From: RGIG1681 sp045657465
GTDB taxonomy: Bacteria; Bacillota; Clostridia; Christensenellales; UBA1242
Direction of reading: 5' to 3'
DNA length: 29,254 nucleotides
Assembly: GCA_045657465.1 (NCBI GenBank)
Contig: JAZOTD010000016.1
Location: 1-29,254, forward strand
A program made the position numbers and the translations under genes. A model generated the notes under the pieces. The model was not told the DNA's origin. It did not search any database and worked only from the letters and a program-made list of their open reading frames with translations. Below, piece after piece: positions 6,454 through 15,882 of this stretch (its first letter is position 1; each line of letters starts with the position of its first letter).

Positions 6454-8757
6454 ATGGAAAATACAATTTTAGACAACTTAAATGAAGAACAAAGATTGCC
6501 AGCAAAAGAAACTGATGGGGCAGTTTTGGTTACCGCTGGTGCAGGCTCTGGAAAAACCCGCATGCTAACACACAGAATTGCTTATATGGTTAAAGAACTT
6601 GAAATTAGCCCAAACAATATCTTGGCAATCACTTTTACAAACAAAGCCGCAAATGAAATGAAAGAGCGTCTTGAAAAAATGATTGACTTTATAGGTGACA
6701 TGTGGGTGTGCACATTCCACGCAATGTGTTCTAAGATTTTGAGATATAACATCAATCTTTTAGGTTACACAAAAAGCTTCACGATTTATGGCGACAGCGA
6801 ACAAAACAGCGTGCTTAAAAAGATTCTCGAAAAAGACCATATCAAATCAATGCTAACAAACAAACAACTCGAAGAAGAAATGTCAACAAAAACTCTTTCT
6901 TGGCACATTTCAAATGCCAAAAACAATCTTTTAAAGCCTGATGAATATTCAAGATTCATTCGCGATGAAAAGAAATGCAAGATTATCACTGCGGTTTACA
7001 AAGAATATGAAGACACGCTCTTTAAATCAAATGCATTAGATTTTGACGACCTTTTGGTGAAAACATATGAACTTTTAAAGCAATTTCCTGACACGCTCGA
7101 ATTTTATCAAAACAAGTTTAAATATATTCACGTTGACGAATTTCAAGACACAAACACTTCGCAATATGAGCTAGTTAAACTCTTGTCAGGCAAATACAAA
7201 AATGTGTTTGCCGTTGGCGATGAAGACCAATGTATCTATTCATGGCGTGGAGCACAGGTTGGAAATGTTAAGCAGTTCACCATTGATTTTTCTGGTTGCA
7301 AAGTGTTTAAACTTGAACAAAACTATCGCTCTACAAAAAAGATCATTGAAGTTGCAAACAAGGTTATTAAAAACAACACCAACCGCATCGAAAAACATCT
7401 TTGGACTGGAAATGAAGAAGGCAGTGAAGTTGAACTAAAGCAAACATACAACGATATTGAAGAAGCTGAATCAATTGCTGAAAAAATTGAGTATTTAGTT
7501 AAGCACCAAGGTCACAAATATTCAGACTTTGCAATCTTGATGCGTGTCAACTCTTTGTCTCGTATTTTGGAAGAAAAACTCTTAACCTACAACATTCCAT
7601 ACAAGGTTTATGGTGGTTTTAAATTCTTTGAACGAAAAGAAATCAAAGACACAACCGCATATTTAAGTTTGCTTGCAAATCCAAGCGACACTGAAGCTAC
7701 AATTCGAATGCTAGGGTTCCCTAAAAAGGGTATTGGCGACGTTTCAATCGAAAAACTTGCAAATGTTGCATATGACAACAATGTTTCAGTTATGGATGTT
7801 ATCAATGATTGCGAAAAATATGGAATCACTGGTGCACTTGCAAACAAACTGCAAGACGTTAAGGTTTTGTTTGAAGACCTTAACCTTAAAAAAGAAGCAA
7901 TGACGCTTGAAGATTTTGCATCTTATCTGGTTGAACGTGTCGGCATCAAAGAAGCTATTGGCATGAAGACTGAAGAAGACGAAAACAAGTGTCAAAACGT
8001 TGACTCATTTATTCAGTCAGTAACTGAATTTGCAGACGCCAATGAAGGTGCTGGAATTGATGAATTTTTGCAATCAATCACACTTATGCGTGACATTGAC
8101 TCAATGACAGATGAAGACAATTTTGTGTCATTAATCACCGTGCATGCAGCAAAAGGTCTTGAATTTAATGTTGTTTTCTTGGTTGGCTTAAATGACGGAT
8201 TATTTCCACTTTCGCGTGCAATCAATAGCACAAATCCAAACGACCTTGAAGAAGAACGCAGACTTATGTATGTTGCAGTGACCAGAGCAAAAAAGAAATT
8301 GTTTTTGTCACGTGCAAAAGTTAAATTTAATTTTCAAACCAAAGGCGTTGACTACACAATCGGTTCAAGATTTTTGGAAGAAATGTTTGATGACCTAAAA
8401 AAGAAATCAAGAAACAGCGAACTTATGCGTTCAAATCTTGAAGACAGTGGATTTGGAAAAAGCTTGTCTTCTGCATCAAGACGTGAAAGCCTTGACCAAA
8501 TGATGTCATCACACATCAACGTGGTTGATGTTTCAGGAAAAAGCACATCTAGCGCCGTTGCAGAAATCAAAAAGGTCAACACTGCGGACTATTCAAAATT
8601 TAAAAAAGGCACAAAAGTTAGACACAACCACTTTGGTGACGGCGAAGTCACATTGGGTGTCACTGACTTTGCAAGTGCATTTGTTACCATAAAATTTGAC
8701 AAAGTGGGCATAAAAACCTTATCATTGAAGTATGCAAATCTTGAAATCGTAGAATAA
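6454..8757 (+). CDS. pcrA: ATP-dependent DNA helicase PcrA (UvrD/Rep family)
   Basis: This 767-residue superfamily 1A helicase moves 3' to 5' on single-stranded DNA in repair, plasmid replication and removal of RecA or RNA polymerase. Visible motifs in order are I (AGAGSGKTRML, about 26-36), Ia (AITFTNKAANEMKERL), II (HVDEFQDTNTSQYE, about 227), III (AVGDEDQCIYSWRGA, about 250), IV (LEQNYRSTKKI), V (ITVHAAKGLEFNVVFLVG, about 560) and VI (EEERRLMYVAVTRAK, about 595). The final 55 residues (KGTKVRHNHFGDGEV onward) are the small C-terminal beta domain of Gram-positive PcrA that contacts RNA polymerase. ligA follows after 15 bases, the conserved pcrA-ligA operon of Firmicutes. Confidence 0.97.
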   Translation: MENTILDNLNEEQRLPAKETDGAVLVTAGAGSGKTRMLTHRIAYMVKELEISPNNILAITFTNKAANEMKERLEKMIDFIGDMWVCTFHAMCSKILRYNINLLGYTKSFTIYGDSEQNSVLKKILEKDHIKSMLTNKQLEEEMSTKTLSWHISNAKNNLLKPDEYSRFIRDEKKCKIITAVYKEYEDTLFKSNALDFDDLLVKTYELLKQFPDTLEFYQNKFKYIHVDEFQDTNTSQYELVKLLSGKYKNVFAVGDEDQCIYSWRGAQVGNVKQFTIDFSGCKVFKLEQNYRSTKKIIEVANKVIKNNTNRIEKHLWTGNEEGSEVELKQTYNDIEEAESIAEKIEYLVKHQGHKYSDFAILMRVNSLSRILEEKLLTYNIPYKVYGGFKFFERKEIKDTTAYLSLLANPSDTEATIRMLGFPKKGIGDVSIEKLANVAYDNNVSVMDVINDCEKYGITGALANKLQDVKVLFEDLNLKKEAMTLEDFASYLVERVGIKEAIGMKTEEDENKCQNVDSFIQSVTEFADANEGAGIDEFLQSITLMRDIDSMTDEDNFVSLITVHAAKGLEFNVVFLVGLNDGLFPLSRAINSTNPNDLEEERRLMYVAVTRAKKKLFLSRAKVKFNFQTKGVDYTIGSRFLEEMFDDLKKKSRNSELMRSNLEDSGFGKSLSSASRRESLDQMMSSHINVVDVSGKSTSSAVAEIKKVNTADYSKFKKGTKVRHNHFGDGEVTLGVTDFASAFVTIKFDKVGIKTLSLKYANLEIVE

Positions 8758-8772
8758 TTTAAAGGAAAAAAT

Positions 8773-10743
8773 ATGAACGAAACACAGGCAATTGAAAGAA
8801 TGAAAGAACTTGCCGAAAAAATCAACAAGGCAAGCTATGACTATTATGTTCTTGACAACCCTACAATGTCCGACAAAGAGTGGGATAAGCTTTATTATGA
8901 GCTTTTAGACCTTGAAAAAGAGTTTAATATTATCTTGCCTGAATCACCATCACAAAAGGTTGGTGGGGCTATTCTTGACGGGTTTAAAAAGGTTGAACAT
9001 ATTGAAAAACTTTATAGCTTAGGCAAGGCTCAAACTCTTGAAGAAATCATTGATTGGAACACTCGAAACCAAAACATATTTTCTTTTGATGAAGAATATA
9101 CTCTTGAATATAAATTTGACGGACTTTCTCTTGCAATCACATATAACAACGGCAAGCTTGTTCAAGCGGCTACTCGTGGCAACGGAATGATTGGTGAAGA
9201 CGTAACTTCACAGGTTAAAACCATAAGAACCGTACCACTTTCAATTCCTTACAAAGGAATGGTCATTGTTCAAGGTGAAGGCATTATCAAGCTTTCAGAA
9301 CTTGAAAAATATAATGCCATGACTGATGACAAACTTAAAAACGCAAGAAATGCAGTTGCTGGCGCAATTCGAAATCTTGACCCGAAGGTGACAGCAAAAC
9401 GTAACCTAGATTTCTTTGCTTACAACATAAACTATGCTCCAGATTTAAAATTTAACACTCAAGTCGAAATGTTTGACTTTTTAAAAACCCAAGGCTTTTT
9501 GACAGGAAAATATTTTAAGATTGTTAAAAGCTTAGATGAAATCAAAGAATGCATTAATGAAACAGATAAAAACCGTGGCAAACTTGACTATCTCATTGAT
9601 GGCATGGTAATCAAAATTAACAAAACTAGCATTAGAAACAAACTTGGCTCAACAGAGAAAGTTCCTAGATGGGCGGTGGCTTATAAATTTGAAGCAGAAG
9701 AAACATCAACCATTTTAAATGACATAACTTGGCAAGTTGGCAGAACTGGAAAAGTCACTCCTGTTGCAGAACTTGAACCAACCGAGCTTTGTGGCGTAAC
9801 AATCAAACGTGCAACCCTCAACAACTATAATGATATTTTAAGAAAAAAAGTTAAGATTGGCGACAATGTATTTATTAGAAGAAGCAATGATGTTATTCCT
9901 GAAATCTTAGCCGTTGCTGAAACATACACACACTCAAAGCCTATTCAAAAACCAACAAATTGCCCATGCTGTGGAGCAGTTTTAGAAGATACTGAAACCG
10001 AGCTATATTGTCCAAATCACCTTGGTTGCAGACAACAAATCGTGCTCAAACTCGTTCAATTTGCAAGCAGAAATGCCATGAATATTGATGGGCTTTCAAT
10101 CAAAACAATTGAACAGCTTTATGATAAGTTTGAAATTAAAACCTTTGGTGATTTATACAAGCTCACAAACAATCAATTATCTCAACTAGAAGGCTTTAAA
10201 GACAAAAAAATTAACAATATTTTATCAAGCATTGAAAAAAGCAAAAATGTTAAGCTTTCAAACTTTATCTTTGCACTTGGAATTGACAATATTGGCCAAA
10301 AAACTGCAAAGCAACTAGCAAAGCACTTTGGAACAATCGACAATCTCAAAAAAGCAACCCTTGATGAACTTGTCGCACTTGACGATATTGCTGAAATCAC
10401 AGGAGAAGGAATTTGTCATTATTTCACTGATTCGCAAAACATGCAAGAACTTGATGAATTGTTGCCATTTTTGCAAATAGAAACCGAAAAACAAAACGTG
10501 ACAACTGGCGGATATTTTGCTGGCAAAAAAGTTGTTTTAACAGGAACTTTATCTCATTTTTCAAGAAGCGACGCAGAAGCAATTATTGAAGCTCAAGGCG
10601 GAGCAACATCTTCATCGGTAACTGGTGCCACAAACATTGTTTTAGTCGGTGAAAATGCAGGCAGCAAACTCGACAAAGCAAAAAAACTAGGCATACAAAT
10701 CATGCTCGAAGACGAATTTTTGAAAATTATAGGTCAAAAATAA
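8773..10743 (+). CDS. ligA: NAD-dependent DNA ligase LigA
   Basis: This 656-residue enzyme seals nicks in replication and repair using NAD. The N-terminal NAD-binding domain Ia has ASYDYYVLDNPTMSDKEWD (about 20-38). The adenylated lysine lies in YKFDGLS (KxDG, near residue 115). The OB-fold part carries IDGMVIKIN and RWAVAYKFEAEE. A four-cysteine zinc finger is CPCCGAVLEDTETELYCPNH with a further Cys in LGCRQ. Helix-hairpin-helix repeats follow and a BRCT domain ends the protein (GKKVVLTGTLSHFSRSDAEA to the end). Length is typical (about 670). AAGGA precedes the ATG at good spacing; it is translated from the pcrA message. Confidence 0.98.
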   Translation: MNETQAIERMKELAEKINKASYDYYVLDNPTMSDKEWDKLYYELLDLEKEFNIILPESPSQKVGGAILDGFKKVEHIEKLYSLGKAQTLEEIIDWNTRNQNIFSFDEEYTLEYKFDGLSLAITYNNGKLVQAATRGNGMIGEDVTSQVKTIRTVPLSIPYKGMVIVQGEGIIKLSELEKYNAMTDDKLKNARNAVAGAIRNLDPKVTAKRNLDFFAYNINYAPDLKFNTQVEMFDFLKTQGFLTGKYFKIVKSLDEIKECINETDKNRGKLDYLIDGMVIKINKTSIRNKLGSTEKVPRWAVAYKFEAEETSTILNDITWQVGRTGKVTPVAELEPTELCGVTIKRATLNNYNDILRKKVKIGDNVFIRRSNDVIPEILAVAETYTHSKPIQKPTNCPCCGAVLEDTETELYCPNHLGCRQQIVLKLVQFASRNAMNIDGLSIKTIEQLYDKFEIKTFGDLYKLTNNQLSQLEGFKDKKINNILSSIEKSKNVKLSNFIFALGIDNIGQKTAKQLAKHFGTIDNLKKATLDELVALDDIAEITGEGICHYFTDSQNMQELDELLPFLQIETEKQNVTTGGYFAGKKVVLTGTLSHFSRSDAEAIIEAQGGATSSSVTGATNIVLVGENAGSKLDKAKKLGIQIMLEDEFLKIIGQK

Positions 10744-10762
10744 AAAAACTTTTAAAAAACTA

Positions 10763-10793
10763 TTGCTTTTTACCACATATTATGTGTTATAAT
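10763..10793 (+). promoter_or_regulatory. rpoZ promoter with an internal palindrome
   Basis: TATAAT (10788-10793) is preceded by an extended TGT, with TTGCTT (10763-10768) 19 bases upstream. The spacer holds the palindrome CACATATTATGTG (10774-10786), two perfect 6-base arms around a central T, extending with one mismatch to 10771-10789. That placement suits a repressor operator. Confidence 0.6.
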
Positions 10794-10827
10794 AGGGCGG
10801 TAAAGAAGGAAATAAAGGAGATATATT

Positions 10828-11037
10828 ATGTCTTGGTTAAATCCACCTATTGAAAAAGTTATTGAAAGCGCAGGAAACAAATACATTTTGTGTTCACTCG
10901 TTTCAAAAAGAGCAAAAGAACTTTTGCTTAACAAAGCCGAATTTTTTAAAGACAATCAAAGAGTTAAACCAGTAGAATTTGCAAGCAAAGAATTCTATGA
11001 AGGTTACTACACAATTGCAAAGCAAAACAAAGACTAA
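10828..11037 (+). CDS. rpoZ: DNA-directed RNA polymerase omega subunit
   Basis: This 69-residue subunit helps fold and hold the beta' chain of RNA polymerase. The sequence NPPIEKVIESAGNKYILCSL followed by VSKRAKELLL matches the conserved core of omega. The C-terminal part (KPVEFASKEFYEGYYTI) is typical of the short Firmicutes form. AAGGAG lies at 10815-10820 ahead of the ATG. In Bacillus rpoZ sits between gmk and coaBC-priA; here it directly precedes priA, and gmk and coaBC are not in the window. A hairpin that also carries the priA -10 follows it. Confidence 0.93.
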   Translation: MSWLNPPIEKVIESAGNKYILCSLVSKRAKELLLNKAEFFKDNQRVKPVEFASKEFYEGYYTIAKQNKD

Positions 11038-11050
11038 TTTTCTAATTTAT

Positions 11051-11079
11051 TAGACAGATGTTTTAAGTTAGTATATAAT
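11051..11079 (+). promoter_or_regulatory. Promoter of the priA operon, nested in the rpoZ terminator
   Basis: TAGACA (11051-11056), 17-base spacer and TATAAT (11074-11079) fit a sigma-A promoter. The -10 overlaps the end of the left arm and the loop of the hairpin 11065-11101, so transcription starting near 11086 would include only the right arm. Confidence 0.7.
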
Positions 11080-11101
11080 CTAAGTATACTAACTTTTTTT
11101 T
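11065..11101 (+). terminator. Terminator after rpoZ
   Basis: AAGTTAGTATA (11065-11075) pairs perfectly with TATACTAACTT (11085-11095) around a 9-base loop and is followed by a run of T residues to 11101, where the priA ribosome binding site AGGAG (11102-11106) begins. Confidence 0.85.
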
Positions 11102-11112
11102 AGGAGAATTTT

Positions 11113-13317
11113 ATGCTTATTGGCAAGGTTATAGTTGACATAGCAAGCAGTTTGGTCGACAAAGTGTTCGACTATATTTTGCCAAGCGAAGATTTTGAAG
11201 TTGGCATGCGCGTGTATGTGCCATTTGGCAAGATTGTCAAAGAAGGATACTTGATTGAAATTGCTGACCACAGTGACTATGATGAATCAAAACTTAAAGC
11301 TGTTATTTCAAAAATTGACCCTTTTGCAATCATCTCAAAAGAACAGCTTGAACTTGCAAGGTTTATGAAACAAAAATTCCACACTGGGCTTGCAGATGCA
11401 ATGCGTTTGTTTTTGCCTAGTGAAATGCGTTCAAACAAAGTTAAAGAACTTGTGAAAATCAACTGTTTTATTGAAGATGAAGAAAAAGCTAAACTTTATC
11501 TTTCAAATGTTAGAAAAAACGCATCGTCAATTATTGGAATCATAAACATTCTTCTTGAAAAAGGCACCATTTCGCAGACTGACATAAACAAAAAATTCAA
11601 TCCGTCATCACTAAAAAAGCTCATTGATGACGGCATCGTTCAAACACAAGAAACAATTGTTAGAAGAACACCTTATGTTGAAATAGAAACAGCTTTTAAA
11701 AATAATGTCACTTTAACACCAACACAGCAAGGTGTTGTTGACAGAATCACAACCGAACATAACACATATCTTTTGCATGGCGTAACTGGAAGCGGAAAAA
11801 CCGAAGTTTATATGCACGCTATGGAGATTATTATAAGTCAAAACAAAAATGGCATCATGCTAGTTCCTGAAATATCACTAACACCACAAGTTTTGATGAA
11901 CTTTAGATCAAGGTTTGGAAATCAAGTTGCAATCTTGCATTCTGGACTTTCAGCGGGAGAAAGATTTGACGAATGGCAACGCATTTTGCTTGGAGAAGCA
12001 AAGATTGTTGTTGGCGCAAGGTCTGCCATTTTTGCCCCAATGAAAAACATTGGGCTTATCGTTATCGACGAAGAACATGACAACTCATATAACAGCGACA
12101 GCAACCCTAGATACAACACCATTGAAGTTGCAAAAGAACGTGCGAGACTTTCTGGTGCATCACTGGTGCTTGGCAGTGCAACGCCTAGTCTTGTTAGCTA
12201 TCATAATGCAATGACTGGAACATATCAACTTTTAGAGATGAAAGAACGCATTAACAAACGCGAACTTCCACCACTAAAGATTGTTGACATGACAAATGAG
12301 ATTAGAGAAGGCAACACAGGAGTATTTTCTCACGCACTTAAAGAAGCATTAAAGAAAACTATTGCTGAAGGCAATCAAGCCATGTTGTTTATTAACAGAC
12401 GTGGTTATTCATCATTTTTGATGTGTAAGAAATGTGGGTTTGTTGCAAAGTGCAAAGAATGTGATGTTTCTCTTGTTTATCACAAGGCAGAAAACGCACT
12501 TAAATGCCATTATTGTGGCAATCGTTATAAAGTGTTTACTGAATGTCCAGAATGCGGAAACACAAACCTTTCAACAGGTGCTGTTGGCACTCAAAGAGTA
12601 GTGCAAGAACTTCAGTCATTCCTTCCAGATGTTTCTATTGGCAGAATGGACAATGACACAACCAAAACAAAAGACTCACATCTTAAAATTCTTTCGGACT
12701 TCAGATCAGGAAAAACTCAAATCTTGGTCGGCACTCAAATGATTGCAAAAGGTCATGACTTTCCTTCAGTTACACTTGTTGGAATCATTGATGCAGACAT
12801 AAGTTTATATCAAACTTCATACACTGCAACAGAAAACACATTTCAACTAATCACGCAAGTCGCAGGAAGAGCCGGCAGAGCAGACAAGTCTGGTGAGATA
12901 TATCTTCAAACATATGTTCCAAAACATTATGTTTATAGACTGGCATCATTCTATGATTACCCAGCATTCTACAAAAAAGAAATCAATCTTAGACAGATGA
13001 CGGCTTATCCGCCATTTTCAAAAATTGTGCGAATTTTGGTGTCTAGTGAAGACGAAAATCTTGCTAAACACTTAACAAAAGTGTATTATGATAGTGTTAG
13101 AGACTTACAAAAAGAGTTTAGTGATGACTTTTTCTATCTTGGTGCAATGAAGTCACCTATAGGAAAGATTCAAAACAAATTTAGACTTCAAGTTTTAATG
13201 CGACTTAAAATTGAAGGCGCAGACAAAATTACAGACAAACTTTTTGAGATTGCTGATAACATCAAATGTCCAAATGCAACATTGTTTGTTGAAATCAATC
13301 CTCAAAACCTTAGTTAA
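11113..13317 (+). CDS. priA: Primosomal protein N' (replication restart helicase PriA)
   Basis: This 734-residue 3' to 5' helicase recognises stalled forks and D-loops and reloads the replisome. The N-terminal DNA-binding part starts IGKVIVDIASSLVDKVFDY. Walker A is HGVTGSGKTEVYMHA (near 225), the DEAH-type motif is IVIDEEHDNSYNSDSNPRYN (near 320), and GSATPSLVSY is motif III. The cysteine-rich zinc region is CKKCG, CKECD, CHYCG and CPECG (about 438-490). ITQVAGRAGR is motif VI. It opens a five-gene operon with def, fmt, rlmN and rpe. AGGAG is at 11102-11106. Confidence 0.97.
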   Translation: MLIGKVIVDIASSLVDKVFDYILPSEDFEVGMRVYVPFGKIVKEGYLIEIADHSDYDESKLKAVISKIDPFAIISKEQLELARFMKQKFHTGLADAMRLFLPSEMRSNKVKELVKINCFIEDEEKAKLYLSNVRKNASSIIGIINILLEKGTISQTDINKKFNPSSLKKLIDDGIVQTQETIVRRTPYVEIETAFKNNVTLTPTQQGVVDRITTEHNTYLLHGVTGSGKTEVYMHAMEIIISQNKNGIMLVPEISLTPQVLMNFRSRFGNQVAILHSGLSAGERFDEWQRILLGEAKIVVGARSAIFAPMKNIGLIVIDEEHDNSYNSDSNPRYNTIEVAKERARLSGASLVLGSATPSLVSYHNAMTGTYQLLEMKERINKRELPPLKIVDMTNEIREGNTGVFSHALKEALKKTIAEGNQAMLFINRRGYSSFLMCKKCGFVAKCKECDVSLVYHKAENALKCHYCGNRYKVFTECPECGNTNLSTGAVGTQRVVQELQSFLPDVSIGRMDNDTTKTKDSHLKILSDFRSGKTQILVGTQMIAKGHDFPSVTLVGIIDADISLYQTSYTATENTFQLITQVAGRAGRADKSGEIYLQTYVPKHYVYRLASFYDYPAFYKKEINLRQMTAYPPFSKIVRILVSSEDENLAKHLTKVYYDSVRDLQKEFSDDFFYLGAMKSPIGKIQNKFRLQVLMRLKIEGADKITDKLFEIADNIKCPNATLFVEINPQNLS

Positions 13318-13327
13318 AGGAGAATAT

Positions 13328-13831
13328 ATGGCTTACAGAAAAGTTATTGAAGAAGGTGACGAACTACTTAGAAAAAAATCAAAACCGGTTGTTGATTTTG
13401 ACAAAAACCTTGGCGACCTTATTGATGACATGATTCAAACCATGCACAAGCATGAAGGTGCAGGGCTTGCAGGTGTGCAGGTTGGCGTTTTAAAACGTGT
13501 GTTTGTTATGCACGCTAAACCAGACACAATTCGTGAATGTGTCAATCCCGTCATCTTGAAACAAGAAGGCATAAACAAGGTTAAAATTGAAGGTTGTTTG
13601 TCAGTTCCTGGAAAGTGTGGACTTGTTGAACGTCCAGACAAGGTTTGGGTTGAATATCAAGACCGTCACGGAAACAAAATTTCAAAGAAACTCACTGGCT
13701 TTGAAGCAAAATGCTTCTGTCATGAATATGATCACTTAGATGGCATACTCTATATCGACAAGGCAACAAAGATGTTTAAAGACCGTGACGAATATGGCAA
13801 TTATCAAAAGAAAGAAGATAACAAAAAATAG
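13328..13831 (+). CDS. def: Peptide deformylase
   Basis: This 167-residue metalloenzyme removes the formyl group from nascent N-terminal methionine. All three family motifs are present: GAGLAGVQVG (motif I), EGCLSVPG (motif II, whose Cys binds the metal) and CHEYDHLDGIL (motif III, HExxH with two metal ligands and the catalytic Glu). The frame is open from 13211, but ATG 13328 has AAGGAG ending 8 bases upstream and yields the usual length and MAYRKVIEEGDELLRKKSKP start. It lies 10 bases after priA and 9 before fmt. def and fmt act on opposite ends of the same formylation cycle. Confidence 0.98.
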   Translation: MAYRKVIEEGDELLRKKSKPVVDFDKNLGDLIDDMIQTMHKHEGAGLAGVQVGVLKRVFVMHAKPDTIRECVNPVILKQEGINKVKIEGCLSVPGKCGLVERPDKVWVEYQDRHGNKISKKLTGFEAKCFCHEYDHLDGILYIDKATKMFKDRDEYGNYQKKEDNKK

Positions 13832-13840
13832 GAGAATTAA

Positions 13841-14806
13841 ATGAGAATTATTTTTTTAGGTACACCTATCTTTGCCGTAAATTGTTTAGATGCTCTCGTA
13901 AATTCACAGCACGAAGTCGTTGCTGTTGTTTGCCAACCAGACAAGCCAACTGAAAGAGGCAACAAAATCGAATTTTCTGAAGTTAAGAAGTATGCAATCG
14001 ACCACGGCATTCCACTATATCAATTTCCAAAAATCTCAAGAGATGGCGTCATTGACTTAAAAGCACTTGAACCTGACCTTATGGTTACTGCTGCTTATGG
14101 CCAAATTTTAAGCCAAGAAGTTTTAAACATTGCAAAACATGGCGTTATCAATGTTCACGCATCACTCCTTCCTAAATATAGGGGTGCGTCTCCAATTCAA
14201 ACCGCAATCATGCATGGCGACGCTGAAACTGGTGTGACAATCATGAAAACTGAAATGGGGCTTGACACTGGCGATATTATGGGCATGGTTTCAACTCCTA
14301 TCTTTGAACATGAAACAGCAGGAGATTTAACCGCACGTCTTTCACTTCTCGGAGCAAACCTTCTTCTTGAAGTTATTGAGCAAATTGAAAACGGAACCGT
14401 TAAATATATTGAACAAGAACAATTTCATGTGACAGTCACTTCTAAAATTAAAAAAGAAGACTGTTTAATTAATTGGGATAAGTCTGCAAAAGAAATCAAA
14501 TGTTTGATTTTGGGAACAAACCCAAACCCAGTTGCAAGAACACTTCTTGGAGACCAACAGGTTAAAATTTATAAAGCAAAAGTTATTGATTTTGCTCTTA
14601 CTGATGAAGAAAAACAGCTTGAACCTGGAACTGTTTTGCCATCAAGCTCTGCAAAGCGTGGTGTGTTTGTAAGAACCGGCGACACTGCTATTGAACTGCT
14701 TGAAATGCAACTTCCTGGAGGAAAGCTCTTGCCAGCAAAAGTGCTTATGAATGGCAGAAAAATTCAACCAAATGACAAATTTAAAACAGTTATGCAAATT
14801 GTTTAA
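13841..14806 (+). CDS. fmt: Methionyl-tRNA formyltransferase
   Basis: This 321-residue enzyme formylates initiator Met-tRNA using 10-formyltetrahydrofolate. The N-terminal formyltransferase domain has MRIIFLGTPIFAVNCLDAL, the folate-binding and catalytic region NVHASLLPKYRGASPIQTAI (Asn-His pair) and GLDTGDIM with the catalytic Asp. The C-terminal tRNA-binding domain begins near residue 205 (CLINWDKSAKEIKCLILG). AGGAGA precedes the ATG. In most Firmicutes fmt is followed by rsmB; here rlmN follows after 8 bases. Confidence 0.97.
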   Translation: MRIIFLGTPIFAVNCLDALVNSQHEVVAVVCQPDKPTERGNKIEFSEVKKYAIDHGIPLYQFPKISRDGVIDLKALEPDLMVTAAYGQILSQEVLNIAKHGVINVHASLLPKYRGASPIQTAIMHGDAETGVTIMKTEMGLDTGDIMGMVSTPIFEHETAGDLTARLSLLGANLLLEVIEQIENGTVKYIEQEQFHVTVTSKIKKEDCLINWDKSAKEIKCLILGTNPNPVARTLLGDQQVKIYKAKVIDFALTDEEKQLEPGTVLPSSSAKRGVFVRTGDTAIELLEMQLPGGKLLPAKVLMNGRKIQPNDKFKTVMQIV

Positions 14807-14814
14807 AGGAAATT

Positions 14815-15873
14815 ATGAAACTTATACACGACCTTTCTCTTGATGAACTTAAAAGAGAATTAGAACAACTTATTGAAAAAATGCCTAGATTTAGAGCTCA
14901 GCAAATTTTTGACTGGGCAACTTTGTATGCATCTTTTGATGAAATGACAAACATTCCGCAAGACTTAAGAGAACTCTTGAAACAACACTTTGAAAGTCAG
15001 CCAGTAAAAATCGAAAAAGAACTTGTTAGCAAAGACGGAACAAAAAAATATCTCTTGTCACTCCCTGACGGCAACATTGTTGAAGCGGTGCTTATGAGTT
15101 ATAAATATGGCAACACCATTTGCATTTCAACACAGGTTGGTTGCAGAATGGGTTGTGCTTTTTGTGCAACAGGCATTGATGGGCTTGTTAGAAACCTAAC
15201 ACCTGGCGAAATGCTCTCAGAAGTTCTTGCAATCAACAAACATATTGGCGGAACAAAGGCTGACAGGCAAATCACAAACATTGTTTTGATGGGTTGTGGA
15301 GAACCTCTTGACAACTATGACAATGTGGTTAAGTTTGTTAAACTTATTTCTGCAAAAGAAGGGCTTAACCTTTCTCAACGAAACATTTCGCTCTCAACCT
15401 GCGGGCTTGCTGACAAAATCAAAAAACTTGCAGATGAAGACCTTGGAATCACATTAACCATTTCACTTCATGCAACAACTGATGAACAACGCAAAAAGAT
15501 TATGAATGTTGCAAAGGCTTATTCACTTAAAGAATTGTTTTTTGCAATCAAATATTACTTTGAAAAAACTCACAGAAGAATCGTGTTTGAATATATTGAA
15601 CTTGACCTAAACACAAACCCTGAAGACGCAGAGCGAATCAAGCAACTTTGCAGTGGTTTGTCTTATCACTTCAACTTGATTCCAATAAACGCAACACCAA
15701 ATTCTCCAATAGAAAACCCAGCACTCAAACCACCAACAAAACAAAAGAGTGCAGAGTTTTGGGAGAGTTTGAAAGCACTTGGAATTTCTGCAACAACAAG
15801 AAGAACTCTTGGCAGTGACATTGCAGGTGCCTGCGGACAACTTAGACGTTCAACACTTAAAAATAAAGATTAG
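14815..15873 (+). CDS. rlmN: Dual-specificity 23S rRNA/tRNA adenine C2-methyltransferase RlmN
   Basis: This 352-residue radical SAM enzyme methylates C2 of A2503 in 23S rRNA and A37 in tRNA. The cluster motif is CRMGCAFC near residue 106. The reactive cysteine is in SDIAGACGQLR near residue 340. ISTQVGCRMGCAFCATG, LMGCGEPLDNYDNV and LSTCGLADKI are all conserved family stretches. GACGQL near the end supports RlmN rather than Cfr only in a general way; the operon context settles it. rpe follows after 9 bases, without the phosphatase, kinase and rsgA genes usually in between. Confidence 0.97.
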   Translation: MKLIHDLSLDELKRELEQLIEKMPRFRAQQIFDWATLYASFDEMTNIPQDLRELLKQHFESQPVKIEKELVSKDGTKKYLLSLPDGNIVEAVLMSYKYGNTICISTQVGCRMGCAFCATGIDGLVRNLTPGEMLSEVLAINKHIGGTKADRQITNIVLMGCGEPLDNYDNVVKFVKLISAKEGLNLSQRNISLSTCGLADKIKKLADEDLGITLTISLHATTDEQRKKIMNVAKAYSLKELFFAIKYYFEKTHRRIVFEYIELDLNTNPEDAERIKQLCSGLSYHFNLIPINATPNSPIENPALKPPTKQKSAEFWESLKALGISATTRRTLGSDIAGACGQLRRSTLKNKD

Positions 15874-15882
15874 GAGAAAATT

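Noticed and set aside
10182..10400. Other antisense frames inside ligA, pcrA, priA and fakA
   Set aside because: All lie fully within confidently identified genes, lack ribosome binding sites and show low-complexity Ser/Leu/Phe composition expected from antisense of AT-rich genes.
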